Source: Streptomyces litmocidini
GTDB taxonomy: Bacteria > Actinomycetota > Actinomycetes > Streptomycetales > Streptomycetaceae
Reading direction: 5' to 3'
Assembly: GCF_014649755.1 (NCBI RefSeq)
Contig: NZ_BMTQ01000004.1
Coordinates: forward strand, 310,001 to 374,000
Length of the DNA: 64,000 nucleotides
Shown: positions 7,213 to 16,084 of the stretch, one piece after another
Layout of the letters: the number at the start of each line of letters is the position of its first letter
How positions within the stretch are numbered: the stretch's first letter is position 1
Made by a program: the position numbers and the translations under genes
The notes under the pieces: model-generated
Seen by the model: only the letters and a program-made list of their open reading frames with translations
Told to the model about the DNA's origin: nothing
Database searches by the model: none

Positions 7213-8835
7213 TTGAGCAGGACCACCACCTCGGAGCCCGGTGACGCGCGGATGCCGCACGACGAGCAGAACGGCAACGACGGAGACCCCGGACAGGACA
7301 CCGGCGGCGCGGAGGAGACGGGAGACGCCGTCGGACGCCGGGAGGGTCTGCGGCAGGTACTGCCCTGGATCGCGCTGCTCGTCGCCGCCGGGGCCGGAGC
7401 GCTGCTCTCGGTCGGCGCCTTCCTGGGCGTCTACGTCCGTCCCACGTCGGACGACTGGTGCGCCCTGTGGAAGGCCCGCGACATGGGGGTCCTGGGGATC
7501 ACCTCGGACTTCTACCGCACCCAGAACGGGCGCGTCACCAACGCCTTCCTCACCGGCCTCCTCTACTCCGACGACATGCGGGGTCCCAAGCTGCTGCCCG
7601 CCTTCCTGATCCTCACACTGGGCACCGGGCTGTTCCTCCTGGCCCGCACCGCCCTGCGCCCACCGCGTCGGCCCGCCGAGCCGCCCCTCGTGCCCCTCGT
7701 GGCCGCGGCGGCGCTCGTCACCGCGCTGCTGTTCTTCGCCGGCACCCGCTCGTACCAGGTGCTGCTCTGGGCGCCCGCGACGATCTCCCACACCCTGCCG
7801 AGCGTGATCGGCATCTGGACCGTGCTCGGCGCGGTCCGTGCGGCGCGCAGCGGCGTGCGGTGGGCCAGGGCCGCGGCGGTGGGGGCGGCGCTCCTGGTCG
7901 GGGTGGCGCTCGGCATGCTGAGCGAGCCGTTCACCCTGGTGGCCGGGGTGTTCTCGGCCACCGTGGCCGTCCTCTGTCTGCCCCGGTTCGGCTGGACCCG
8001 GGACCGGTACGCGTCCACCTGGTGCGCGGCGGCCTGCCTCGGGCTCCTCGCGGGCCTCGTCCTCCTCTACACCTCACCCGGAGCGCGCTGGCGGCGGGCC
8101 CAGCACCCGCCGGAGCCGCTGTCGGCCGCGAGCGTCGGAGAGACCTTCCGCGACTGGTGGCGCCTCTGGCAGACGGTCGGCGGCCAGTGGGCGTATCTGG
8201 GCGCCCTCGCCGTCGGCGTGCTGCTCGGCCTGGCCCTCGCCGCCCGGCAGGACAGCGGGGGCGCCCGGCAGGAGAGCGGCGGTGCCCGCCGGGGCGGCCC
8301 GGCAGTCCCGGGGCTCCCCCCGCGCGCGCTGTTCCGCGTGGCGGTGCTCCTGCCGCTGCCGCTGATCGGCCTGGCCTCGCTGGGCGTCGTCTTCGGGCTG
8401 CGCAGCGGCTACGGGGACACCGGCTGGACCTACGGCCGCACCTGGACGAGCTTCCTGCTCCCGCTGCTGATCACCCTCTGCGCGTACGGGGCGTGGGGCG
8501 GCCGGCTCCTGGGGCGGCGCCTGGCGTCGCCCCTGCGCCCCGCCGCACGCGCGGCCGTGCTCGTGGCGGTCGGCACGGTCGCCGTCGGCAGCACGGCCGC
8601 CCTGGTGCAGCCGGTGCGCGCGCTGACCACGAGCACGGTGGCGCGCTCCGTCGCCTGGGACGCTCAGGACTCCCGTATCCGGGGCGAGGTGGCGGCGGGT
8701 GCCCGTGAGGTCGCGTACGGGCCGCTCCTCATCGGCGGCCTCACCGAACCCCTCTTCGCGTCCTCGTACGAGCGGGACTGGGCGGCGCGGTGCACGGCCA
8801 CGTACTACGGCGTGAACCGCATCCACCGGCCCTGA
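7213..8835 (+). CDS. Large polytopic membrane protein, DUF6056-like, possible glycan-modifying enzyme
   Basis: This protein of about 540 residues has a charged N-terminus and around 11-12 hydrophobic spans. The first external loop is PTSDDWCALWKARDMG and is followed by NGRVTNAFLTG. The acidic loop after the first span, the Asn-Gly-Arg motif and the short external C-terminal domain recall DUF6056-type proteins, which resemble membrane GT-C glycosyltransferases. A loop near 345-360 carries a short QDSGGAR/QESGGAR repeat. The start may be TTG at 7213 (GGAG nine bases upstream) or ATG at 7252. It diverges from the GtrB-GtrA genes and converges on galE, supporting a surface-glycan role. The activity is inferred only. 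Confidence 0.75.
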   Translation: MSRTTTSEPGDARMPHDEQNGNDGDPGQDTGGAEETGDAVGRREGLRQVLPWIALLVAAGAGALLSVGAFLGVYVRPTSDDWCALWKARDMGVLGITSDFYRTQNGRVTNAFLTGLLYSDDMRGPKLLPAFLILTLGTGLFLLARTALRPPRRPAEPPLVPLVAAAALVTALLFFAGTRSYQVLLWAPATISHTLPSVIGIWTVLGAVRAARSGVRWARAAAVGAALLVGVALGMLSEPFTLVAGVFSATVAVLCLPRFGWTRDRYASTWCAAACLGLLAGLVLLYTSPGARWRRAQHPPEPLSAASVGETFRDWWRLWQTVGGQWAYLGALAVGVLLGLALAARQDSGGARQESGGARRGGPAVPGLPPRALFRVAVLLPLPLIGLASLGVVFGLRSGYGDTGWTYGRTWTSFLLPLLITLCAYGAWGGRLLGRRLASPLRPAARAAVLVAVGTVAVGSTAALVQPVRALTTSTVARSVAWDAQDSRIRGEVAAGAREVAYGPLLIGGLTEPLFASSYERDWAARCTATYYGVNRIHRP

Positions 8836-8912
8836 GGCCCGCCCCCGTGGGCCCGCTTCGCCCGCCCGGCCCCGGCACGCCTCCCGAGCCCGGGGAAGAT
8901 CCGGGCACGCGC

Positions 8913-8947
8913 GAGGAGGGGTGCCCCGGCCCGGGGCACCCCTCCTC
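8913..8947. terminator. Bidirectional terminator hairpin
   Basis: A perfect 17-bp stem (8913-8929 with 8931-8947) around GAGGAGGGGTGCCCCGG, with essentially no loop, lies between the convergent membrane-protein gene and galE. It is well placed to end both transcripts. Confidence 0.8.
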
Positions 8948-8962
8948 CTCGAAACGCCGGTG

Positions 8963-9955
8963 TCAGACGGTCACGCGGACCGCGCGGTTGGCGCCCCAGC
9001 CCTCCCAGGCGGAGCTGATCATGGAGCGGACGTCGTGCTGCGCCTTCCAGCCGAGCTCCGTCTCGATGCGCTCGGCCGAGGCGACCACGCGGGCCGGGTC
9101 GCCCGGTCGGCGCGGGGTGACGACGGGCTCGACGCTGTGACCGGTGACCTCGTTGATGAGGTTCACCATCTCGCGCACCGACACGCCCTCGCCGCGCCCG
9201 ATGTTCAGGGTCAGCGTGGCCGTCTCGCCGCGCTCGGCCGCCGCGGCGAGCGAGCGGGCCGCGGCGAGGTGGGCGCTCGCGATGTCGGCGACGTGGATGT
9301 AGTCGCGGATGCAGGTGCCGTCCGGCGTCGGGTAGTCGTCGCCGAAGATGCGCGGGGACTCGCCGGCGTCGAGGCGCTCGAAGACCATCGGCACCAGGTT
9401 GAAGACGCCGGTGTCGGCGAGCTCCGGGGCCGCCGCGCCCGCCACGTTGAAGTACCGCAGGCAGGCCGTGGACAGGCCGTGGGCCTGGCCGACGGCGCGG
9501 GCCATCCACTCGCCGACGAGCTTCGTCTCGCCGTACGGGCTGAGCGGCAGGCACTCGGTGTCCTCGGTGACGAGGTCGACGTCGGGCATGCCGTAGACGG
9601 AGGCGGAGGAGGAGAAGAGGAAGCTCTTCACACCGGCCGAGACCGCCGCGTCGAGGATCGTCTGCAGACCCGTCACGTTCTCGTGGTAGTAGAACAGCGG
9701 CTTCTCGACGGACTCGCCGACCTGCTTCTTGCCGGCCAGGTGGACGATGCCCGTGATCCGGTGCTCGCGCAGCACCCGGTCGAGGAACGCGCGGTCCAGG
9801 ACCGTGCCCTGCTCCAGGACGATGCCCTCGGGGACCCTCGCCGGGTTGCCGGTGCTGAGGTCGTCGACCACGACGACGCGCTCACCGCCCTCGGTCATTG
9901 CTTTGACGACGTGGGAACCGATGTAACCGGCACCGCCGGTGATGAGCCAGGTCAT
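8963..9955 (-). CDS. galE: UDP-glucose 4-epimerase
   Basis: GalE interconverts UDP-glucose and UDP-galactose. The 330-residue protein starts MTWLITGGAGYIGSHVV, the Rossmann NAD-binding signature. It has the SDR catalytic serine region SSSASVYG and the Tyr-x3-Lys motif SPYGETK. FNLVPMVFERL and the DYPTPDGTCIRDYIHVADIA block are typical of GalE. An upstream in-frame extension to 10015 lacks family similarity. Its neighbours are cell-surface glycosyltransferases, so it probably supplies UDP-galactose for a surface polymer rather than serving galactose catabolism, as no galT or galK is nearby. An 8-bp hairpin (9975-9993) lies about 20 bases upstream of the start. Confidence 0.96.
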   Translation of the reverse strand: MTWLITGGAGYIGSHVVKAMTEGGERVVVVDDLSTGNPARVPEGIVLEQGTVLDRAFLDRVLREHRITGIVHLAGKKQVGESVEKPLFYYHENVTGLQTILDAAVSAGVKSFLFSSSASVYGMPDVDLVTEDTECLPLSPYGETKLVGEWMARAVGQAHGLSTACLRYFNVAGAAAPELADTGVFNLVPMVFERLDAGESPRIFGDDYPTPDGTCIRDYIHVADIASAHLAAARSLAAAAERGETATLTLNIGRGEGVSVREMVNLINEVTGHSVEPVVTPRRPGDPARVVASAERIETELGWKAQHDVRSMISSAWEGWGANRAVRVTV

Positions 9956-10012
9956 TCCGACAGTGTAGCCACAGCCTCCGGGCCTCCCGGAGGCTCCCGA
10001 AGTGGCCCTGAA

Positions 10013-10062
10013 CACGCCGGAAGCCCCGTCCGGACAGAGGTTCGGACGGGGCTTCGGGCGTG
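10013..10062 (-). terminator. Terminator of the glycosyltransferase genes
   Basis: The core 13-bp stem (10020-10032 with 10043-10055) is extended by a CACGCC/GGCGTG outer stem. It lies 45 bases downstream of the GT4 stop and upstream of galE, so galE probably has its own promoter. Confidence 0.7.
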
Positions 10063-10106
10063 CCGCGGGTCCGGGTCGGGACCCGGCGGGGACGGCCGGG
10101 CGGACC

Positions 10107-11261
10107 CTAGCGCTCGATCTCCTCGAACGCCGCCTCCCACTGGTCGAGGACGTGCGGCAGCGCCAGGTGCGCGACGTGCTCGCGGCCGGCCCTGCCGTAC
10201 CGCAGGCGCATCTCGTCGTCGTCCATCAGCTCGCCGAGCGCGGCGGCGAGCCCCGGCACGTCGGCCGGCGGCACCAGGGTGCCGGAGACGCCGTCCGCGA
10301 CGAGCTCCCGGACTCCGCCGGAGACGTCGAAGCTCACGCACGGCACGCCGCAGGCGGCGGCCTCGGCCAGCGCCATCGGCCGGCCCTCGCGCTCACTGCT
10401 GATCGCGACGACGGACAGCTCGCGGTAGGCGGCGGCCATGTCCTGCGCCGTGCCGCGGAAGACGACCTGGTCGGCGACGCCGAGGTCCTCGGCCCGCATC
10501 CGGAGCTCGCCCTCCAGGGGGCCCTCGCCGAAGAGGTGCAGCTCCCAGCCCTCGCGGCCCTTGTGGGCCTGCGCGAAGGCCTCGATCATGCGGTCGTACC
10601 GCTTGATCGGGTCGAGCCGGCCGACCGCGCCGATCTTGCGGGTGTCGAGCGGGGCCAGCTCGTCCGGGAAGAACGGCAGCGGGTTCGGCATGACCCGCAC
10701 GTTCGGCACGCGCTGGTTGACGAACTCGACCGCGTCGCCCTCGGAGAGCACCAGGGTCTGCTCGAGCGCCGGGTAGTGACGGCGGATCAGGCCCAGGTTG
10801 GCGCTCCGCTTCGCCTGCGCGAAGGACTCGTGGTACTGCCCGATGCCCTTGAGGTGACGCCACTTCAGCGGCATGACCCAGTCGACCGCCCACGGCGAGC
10901 CGAAGACGATGTAGCCGTCCTCGACCTGGGCCAGCTTCCGCTCGAACTCCGCCCGCGCGTTGTCGCGGTCGGCCCGGGCGCGGCGGGCCTCGGCGCGCCG
11001 CGCCAGGCTCATCCGGTCGCCGACCGTGCGCACGGGCGGCTTGGGCTCGGAGGGGGCCGGGTAGAGCGTCGAGTGCCGGTACGCGCGCGTGGCGTTGTAC
11101 GGGAACGGCTCGGGGCTCGGCCGGATGCCGATCAGCTCGACGCGGTGACCGCGCTCCCCCATGCCCTGGGCGAGGGTGTGCAGCACCCGCTGGGATCCGC
11201 CCATCGAGTCGACGTCGATGCCGACGAAGAACACGTTGCGGACGGGGGAGGCCTCAGTCAT
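10107..11261 (-). CDS. Family 4 (GT-B) glycosyltransferase
   Basis: This 384-residue enzyme has a GT-B fold. The N-terminal domain starts VFFVGIDVDSMGGSQRVLHTLA, and the C-terminal nucleotide-sugar domain contains GAVGRLDPIKRYDRMIEAF, LHLFGEGPLEGELR and the E-x7-E motif in SEREGRPMALAEAAACG. It is probably a retaining enzyme that adds a sugar to a cell-surface polymer or its lipid precursor. The start ATG (11261) overlaps the end of the upstream TagF-like gene by 8 bases (ATGACTGA), showing tight coupling. Donor and acceptor are unknown. Confidence 0.92.
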   Translation of the reverse strand: MTEASPVRNVFFVGIDVDSMGGSQRVLHTLAQGMGERGHRVELIGIRPSPEPFPYNATRAYRHSTLYPAPSEPKPPVRTVGDRMSLARRAEARRARADRDNARAEFERKLAQVEDGYIVFGSPWAVDWVMPLKWRHLKGIGQYHESFAQAKRSANLGLIRRHYPALEQTLVLSEGDAVEFVNQRVPNVRVMPNPLPFFPDELAPLDTRKIGAVGRLDPIKRYDRMIEAFAQAHKGREGWELHLFGEGPLEGELRMRAEDLGVADQVVFRGTAQDMAAAYRELSVVAISSEREGRPMALAEAAACGVPCVSFDVSGGVRELVADGVSGTLVPPADVPGLAAALGELMDDDEMRLRYGRAGREHVAHLALPHVLDQWEAAFEEIER

Positions 11262-14040
11262 GGGTGCCGCCTTCGAAAAAAGCATCGACCACCATCTTGC
11301 TGGCGTGGCCGGTCTCGTACGAGCAGAACATTTCCTGGAAGCGCGCGTACCGCTCGGCGTGGCGCTCCTGGGTGCCCTCCAGGTCCCGCACGGCGGCGGC
11401 GAGGTCCTCGGTGGTCGTCAGCATCGGGCCGGGCGCGATCTCTTCGAGGTCGTAGTACGTGCCGCGGTCGCCGCCCTTGTACACCTCGTAGTCGTCCGTG
11501 TAGAGCAGGATCGGACGGCCGGTGTTGGCGTAGTCGAACATCAGCGACGAGTAGTCCGTGAGGACCGCGTCCGAGGCCAGCATCACGTCGTTGATGTCGG
11601 CGTAGGAGGAGCCGTCGCGCAGGAAGTGGCCCAGCTCCGGAGCGATCTTGAACCGGTCGTACGGGTGGGTCCGCACGACGACGATCCACTGGTCGGACAG
11701 GAGCGGGGCCAGCGCCTCCAGGTCCACCCGCACCGACTGTCCGGTGCGGCGGGCCGCGTCCCGGAACGTCGGGGCGTAGAGCAGGACCTTCTTGTCGGCC
11801 GGGATGTCCAGGGCCTCGCGGACGGCGGCGGCCCTGGCCTGCTGCTCGGGCTCGGCCCAGCGCACCAGCACGTCGTTGCGCGGGTAGCCGGAGCGGATCA
11901 GGTCGGCCGAGACCTCGAAGGCCGGGACGAAGGTCCGCTCGAACTCGGCGCTGGGGCAGACGAGGGCGTCCCAGCGGCCGACGGCGGCGCGGAAGCGCCC
12001 CTTCTCGATCTCCGACGCGCCGCGCAGCGAGGGCACGTCGAAGCCCATCGCCTTGAAGGTCTGGCCGTGCCAGGTCTGGAGGTACCGGGTGCCCTTCGGC
12101 TTCGGGTACAGGTACGGCAGGTTGTGCGAGTCGACCCAGTAGGTGGCACGGGCCAGCGCACGCCCGTAGGCGAAGCTTCCGCGCTTGACGAGGGTGACGT
12201 CCTCCGGGAAGGACGAGCGGTCGCCGGAGTACGACCAGACCACGTCGATCGGGAGGTTGCGGCGCTTGAGCTCCTCGTAGACGTAGCGCGGGCTGTCCGC
12301 GTAGCCGCGGCCCTCCAGCGCCTCGAACACGGCGAGCGGACGCTTGCGGCGCGGGAGCTTGGACACGGCGTCGTACGCGCTGGCCTTGCCCTCGTTGCCG
12401 ACGAGGATCTTCCTGACCTTGCCGACCTTGCCCTTGGCCTTGCGGGCGACGGGGCCGAGGGGTTCGAGGGACTTCAGGACGCCGGACCGCTGCCAGGTCA
12501 CCTCGAGGCGTCCGGCACCCTTCTGCTCCGCCTTGACGCGGAGGTGGTGGATGCCGAACCTGTGGTACGTGACGGTGGCGCGGAAGTCCGGCTGGTCGTG
12601 CTCGGCCAGCAGGATGTCCGTGCGGCGGGCGCCGTCGCGCTCCAGGGCGACCACCGGGTGGCGGCGGGTCGCCACGCCGACCTTGCCGACGGGCACCTTG
12701 CGGAAGTCGAGCGCGGCCTTGGAGACGTACTGCCCCTCGCCCTGGGGGCGGAGGTCCAGCGGCACCGTGAGCGGCGTCTTGTGCGCGGCGAGCTTGACCG
12801 AGGCCTTGGTGTCCTCGGTGATCAGGCCGGCCGGGTCGTACGTGTGGATCTCCAGGTGCAGGACCGGTCCCCGCATCGACACGGACGTCAGCTCGTGCCG
12901 GATGCGGCCGGTGGCGAGCACCTGCTCGCGCATGTACCACTCGCTGATGTCCAGCTCGCGGCGGCTCACGTCGTCGGCGGGGGCGACGGCGCCCCAGTAG
13001 GTGGCGTCGTCCTCGTCCGTCACGAAGCGCGGGGCGAGCTGCGGCCGGCCCAGCTGGCGGGCGGCGACGGGGAGTTCCTCCAGGCGGCCGGTGCGCAGCA
13101 GGTGGATGCAGATGCGCTCCTCGCGGGAGAGCCGGGCGTAGGTCTCGTCGGAGATCTCGTCCAGGTACGGGTTCACCACGTCGGCGAACTCGGCGATCCA
13201 TTCGAGGTCACGGAACGGCAGGTCGCCCAGGTAGAGGCGGAAGTCGTGGCGGAGGAACTTGTAGTCCTTCTCCGCGCGCAGCTCCCCGCGGCCGTTCTCC
13301 TCGAACCAGGTGTCGATGAGCCGGGCCACGCCGATGCGGTCCGCGACGTTCTGGATCTTGTGCCGGCTGGAGGAGATGGAGACGCTCTCCGGCGCGAGGC
13401 GCCAGGTGTAGACCGACCACGGGACGACGGCGAAGGACTCCGCGAGCGTGAAGGCCTGCGCGGAGAACAGCTGGTCCTCGTAGTGGATGCCCTCGGGGAA
13501 GGCGAGGGCGTTGTCCCGGATGAAGGCGGTCCGGTAGAGCTTGTTCGTCGACAGGTGGTCGAAGAAGTACTCCGGCGCCTCGGCGATGCCGTTGACGACC
13601 CGCTTCTCGGTGAAGAGGTGCGGGTACCAGAGGCCGGTGGTGTTCGACTCCTCGAACAGGCGGGTCACCTCACCGGTGACGAAGTCGACCCCGGTCTCCT
13701 CTGCGACGAGGAGCAGGCTCTTGCAGGCGTGGCGGGGCAGCTCGTCGTCGCTGTCCAGGAACATGATGTGCGGGGCGCGGGCGACCGCGATGCCGCGGTT
13801 GCGGGGCGCGCTGCAGCCGCCGCTGTTCTGCTCGAGCCGCACGTAGCGCACGCGCGGGTCGGCAGCTTCCAGAGAACGCGCGACACGCTCGGTGCCATCG
13901 GTCGAACAGTCGTCGGCGATGATCACTTCGAGGTTGTTCAGGGTCTGGTCGAGCACGGACCGGACCGCTCGCGGGAGCCGTTCCTCATCGTTGTACACGA
14001 TGATGACGACGCTCACATCAGGGACGTCGCTAGTCGGCAT
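11254..14040 (-). CDS. Bifunctional GT2 glycosyltransferase / TagB-TagF-like glycerophosphotransferase
   Basis: This 928-residue fusion has a GT2 domain in residues 8-120 (VSVVIIVYNDEERLP, IADDCSTDGT, Asp motif FLDSDDE near 95-100). A middle region of beta-rich segments (about 330-520) follows. The C-terminal domain (about 560-910) resembles CDP-glycerol:polyglycerol phosphate transferases, with TWHGQTFKAMG, SGYPRNDVLV, LLYAPTFRD, VVVRTHPYDRF and TDYSSLMFDYA. The two histidines of TWHG and RTHP are those expected for catalysis. Such proteins build poly(ol-phosphate) wall polymers. The ATG at 14040 has AGAGG six to seven bases upstream. It overlaps the GT4 gene downstream and is probably a key polymerase for a teichoic-acid-like polymer. 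Confidence 0.93.
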   Translation of the reverse strand: MPTSDVPDVSVVIIVYNDEERLPRAVRSVLDQTLNNLEVIIADDCSTDGTERVARSLEAADPRVRYVRLEQNSGGCSAPRNRGIAVARAPHIMFLDSDDELPRHACKSLLLVAEETGVDFVTGEVTRLFEESNTTGLWYPHLFTEKRVVNGIAEAPEYFFDHLSTNKLYRTAFIRDNALAFPEGIHYEDQLFSAQAFTLAESFAVVPWSVYTWRLAPESVSISSSRHKIQNVADRIGVARLIDTWFEENGRGELRAEKDYKFLRHDFRLYLGDLPFRDLEWIAEFADVVNPYLDEISDETYARLSREERICIHLLRTGRLEELPVAARQLGRPQLAPRFVTDEDDATYWGAVAPADDVSRRELDISEWYMREQVLATGRIRHELTSVSMRGPVLHLEIHTYDPAGLITEDTKASVKLAAHKTPLTVPLDLRPQGEGQYVSKAALDFRKVPVGKVGVATRRHPVVALERDGARRTDILLAEHDQPDFRATVTYHRFGIHHLRVKAEQKGAGRLEVTWQRSGVLKSLEPLGPVARKAKGKVGKVRKILVGNEGKASAYDAVSKLPRRKRPLAVFEALEGRGYADSPRYVYEELKRRNLPIDVVWSYSGDRSSFPEDVTLVKRGSFAYGRALARATYWVDSHNLPYLYPKPKGTRYLQTWHGQTFKAMGFDVPSLRGASEIEKGRFRAAVGRWDALVCPSAEFERTFVPAFEVSADLIRSGYPRNDVLVRWAEPEQQARAAAVREALDIPADKKVLLYAPTFRDAARRTGQSVRVDLEALAPLLSDQWIVVVRTHPYDRFKIAPELGHFLRDGSSYADINDVMLASDAVLTDYSSLMFDYANTGRPILLYTDDYEVYKGGDRGTYYDLEEIAPGPMLTTTEDLAAAVRDLEGTQERHAERYARFQEMFCSYETGHASKMVVDAFFEGGTHD

Positions 14041-14250
14041 CCAAGTCCTCTCACAAATGCGGCCGGCGAGATCTGGCACGCGTTCCGGCCAGGCGCGGCG
14101 CTGCCTGCGCCATGGTCGATGACGCGGTACCGCCTTCGATGGTGAAGGGTGTCGCCCCTCACATGTTCGACGAGCGCCACCCGGCGACCGGAAAGACTAC
14201 CCGGCAGGAGGAATTGTTTCATACCTGCCCACCCGGGCCTTCGGTGATGT

Positions 14251-15888
14251 TCACCGCATCGCAAACAGCCTCTTGAAGCGGCCGGAGACCACCTGGCGCG
14301 CGCCGACCGCGCCGCCCGCGAAGCGGAGGACGAGCCCCCGGCGCGCCGAGGCCACGACCTGGACGAGCAGCACCCGGCCCAGTCGCCCGAGGACCATTCC
14401 GCGCCGTCCCGCGAACCCCTGCGGGGCCCTGACCTCGGCCTCCCCGGTCGAGCCGTCCGCGTACCGCAGTTCGGCACGGAGCGACCAGGCGGCGAGCCGG
14501 CCCGCGCGGAGCAGCTTCGCGGTCGGCAGCGAGACGGTGGCCGTCCAGCCCTCCTCCGTGGGGAGCAGCGGCGCGTCGAACGACAGCTCCGCCGCCGAGA
14601 CCCGCTCCGTGAACACCACACGGACGGCGGTGGGCCCCAGTTCGGCGACCCGCCCGTAGAGCTCGTGGACGGTCAGGGTCAACCGGGTCGACGCCCCGAC
14701 GGTCACGGCACCGTCCACCGCCACGGGCAGCCGCGCGGGCGCGAGTTCCGCGAGGCCCTCCAGGGGGACGTCGGCGGGCGCGGCGGACAGGACCGGAGCA
14801 CCGTCCCCGGCGCGCGGGTAGGGCGGAACGAGCCGGGGCAGGGGCGCGGCCAGTTCGACGAACCGGGCCGCCTCCGGCCCCTCGGGCACGGCGGGGAGGG
14901 CCGCGAGCCCGGCGTGCAGCCAACGGTTCGGAGCCTGGGCGGCGGTGACCGCTGCGGCCTCGAAGCCGGCCAGGTGCGCGCGGGTGGCCGTCCACCAGTC
15001 GGCCCGGTAGGCGGCGGTCCGCTGCGGCAGCTCGCGCAGGTACATGGGGAGGTCGTAGTCGAGGAACTTCGTCTGCGCGGCCCGGGCCAGCGCGGGCCGT
15101 CCCGCCGCGCGGAACACCTCGACGACGGCGGCGTGCGCGGCGATCCGGTGCTCCCAGTTGGCGAGGGAGGCGCGGCGCAGCGAGATCGACAGGGTCGCGG
15201 CCTGCCGCCGCACGTGCCACACGTACACGGGCACGTCGGTGACGGCGAGTCGGGGGGCGGCGGCCTGCACCCGGGCGCTGAAGACGAAGTCCTCGTAGTG
15301 GAAGGCCCCGTCGGGGAAGCGGATGGCATGCCGGTCGAGGAAGTCCCGGCGGTAGAGCTTGTTGACGGAGAGGGTGTCGAGGACGAACTCCGGATGGTCC
15401 TCGATGCCGTCGAGGACGGTGCCGGGGAGCGTGGCTCCCTGGGAGGCGTCGTACAGCGAGGGGGCCCAGACGGTCTCGCGGCCCTCGGGGAGCTCGCGCC
15501 GCACGCAGATCCCCGCGACGACGTCGGCGCGCTGCTCGGAGGCGACGGCGAGCAACCCGTCGACGGCGCCGGGCACCAGCAGGTCGTCGCTGTCGAGGAA
15601 CAGGACGTAGGGGTGGACGGCGGCGTCGATGCCGTCGTTGCGGGGGGTGCCGCAGCCGCCGCTGTTCTCCCGCCGGACCAGCGGGCGCACCCGCGGGTCG
15701 TCGGCGAAGCCGGCGAGGACCTCGGCCGTGTCGTCCCCGGAGGCGTCGTCGACGACGACGACCTCGCCGACCGCCTCGCCCTGCGCGAGCGCGGAACGGA
15801 CGGCGTCGCCGACGTGTGCCGCGTCGTTGTACGCGATGACGACGACACTGACGCGCGCGGCGGCCTGCGGCCGGGGGGTCTCACTCAC
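14251..15888 (-). CDS. GT2 glycosyltransferase with long C-terminal region
   Basis: This 545-residue protein starts at GTG 15888 (AGGA eight bases upstream). The GT2 domain spans about 12-230, with VSVVVIAYNDAAHVGD, VVVDDASGDDTA, NSGGCGTPRNDGID and LFLDSDDLLVPG. It is clearly related to the N-terminal half of the adjacent 928-residue enzyme: both share an SGGC-x2-PRN motif and the same order of following segments. The C-terminal 250 residues look like the beta-rich middle part of that neighbour but without the TagF domain. It probably adds glycosyl groups to the same surface polymer. A 210-bp gap separates the two genes. Confidence 0.9.
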   Translation of the reverse strand: MSETPRPQAAARVSVVVIAYNDAAHVGDAVRSALAQGEAVGEVVVVDDASGDDTAEVLAGFADDPRVRPLVRRENSGGCGTPRNDGIDAAVHPYVLFLDSDDLLVPGAVDGLLAVASEQRADVVAGICVRRELPEGRETVWAPSLYDASQGATLPGTVLDGIEDHPEFVLDTLSVNKLYRRDFLDRHAIRFPDGAFHYEDFVFSARVQAAAPRLAVTDVPVYVWHVRRQAATLSISLRRASLANWEHRIAAHAAVVEVFRAAGRPALARAAQTKFLDYDLPMYLRELPQRTAAYRADWWTATRAHLAGFEAAAVTAAQAPNRWLHAGLAALPAVPEGPEAARFVELAAPLPRLVPPYPRAGDGAPVLSAAPADVPLEGLAELAPARLPVAVDGAVTVGASTRLTLTVHELYGRVAELGPTAVRVVFTERVSAAELSFDAPLLPTEEGWTATVSLPTAKLLRAGRLAAWSLRAELRYADGSTGEAEVRAPQGFAGRRGMVLGRLGRVLLVQVVASARRGLVLRFAGGAVGARQVVSGRFKRLFAMR

Positions 15889-15942
15889 CCGTGAATCCTA
15901 CGTGGCCCCCGGACGACCCCAGGGGGCCCGCACCCGGACGGG

Positions 15943-15975
15943 ACCGGCCGGGCACCCCTGGGGTGCCCGGCCGGT
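15943..15975 (-). terminator. Terminator hairpin after obg
   Basis: A perfect 15-bp stem (15943-15957 with 15961-15975) with a CTG loop sits about 110 bases past the obg stop. A second, longer hairpin (15991-15999 with 16015-16023, GCCGGCCCG) lies between it and obg. Both could end the obg transcript before the GT2 gene. Confidence 0.7.
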
Positions 15976-16084
15976 GACCGCCGACGGACGGCCGGCCCGC
16001 GCCCTCGGAAGGGACGGGCCGGCGCGGGAGACCCCGCGTCGGCCCGCTCTCCGGAACGGGTCGGACCCGCTGGGCCGAACTCGC

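Noticed and set aside
11161..14145. Long plus-strand frame opposite the GT2-TagF gene
   Set aside because: Antisense shadow rich in Val, Gly, Glu, Leu and Arg. The minus strand has complete GT2 and TagF motifs and a good ribosome site.
5478..15888. Secondary-metabolite gene cluster
   Set aside because: The glycosyltransferases are of cell-wall or surface-polymer type, and there is no synthase, regulator or resistance gene typical of such clusters.
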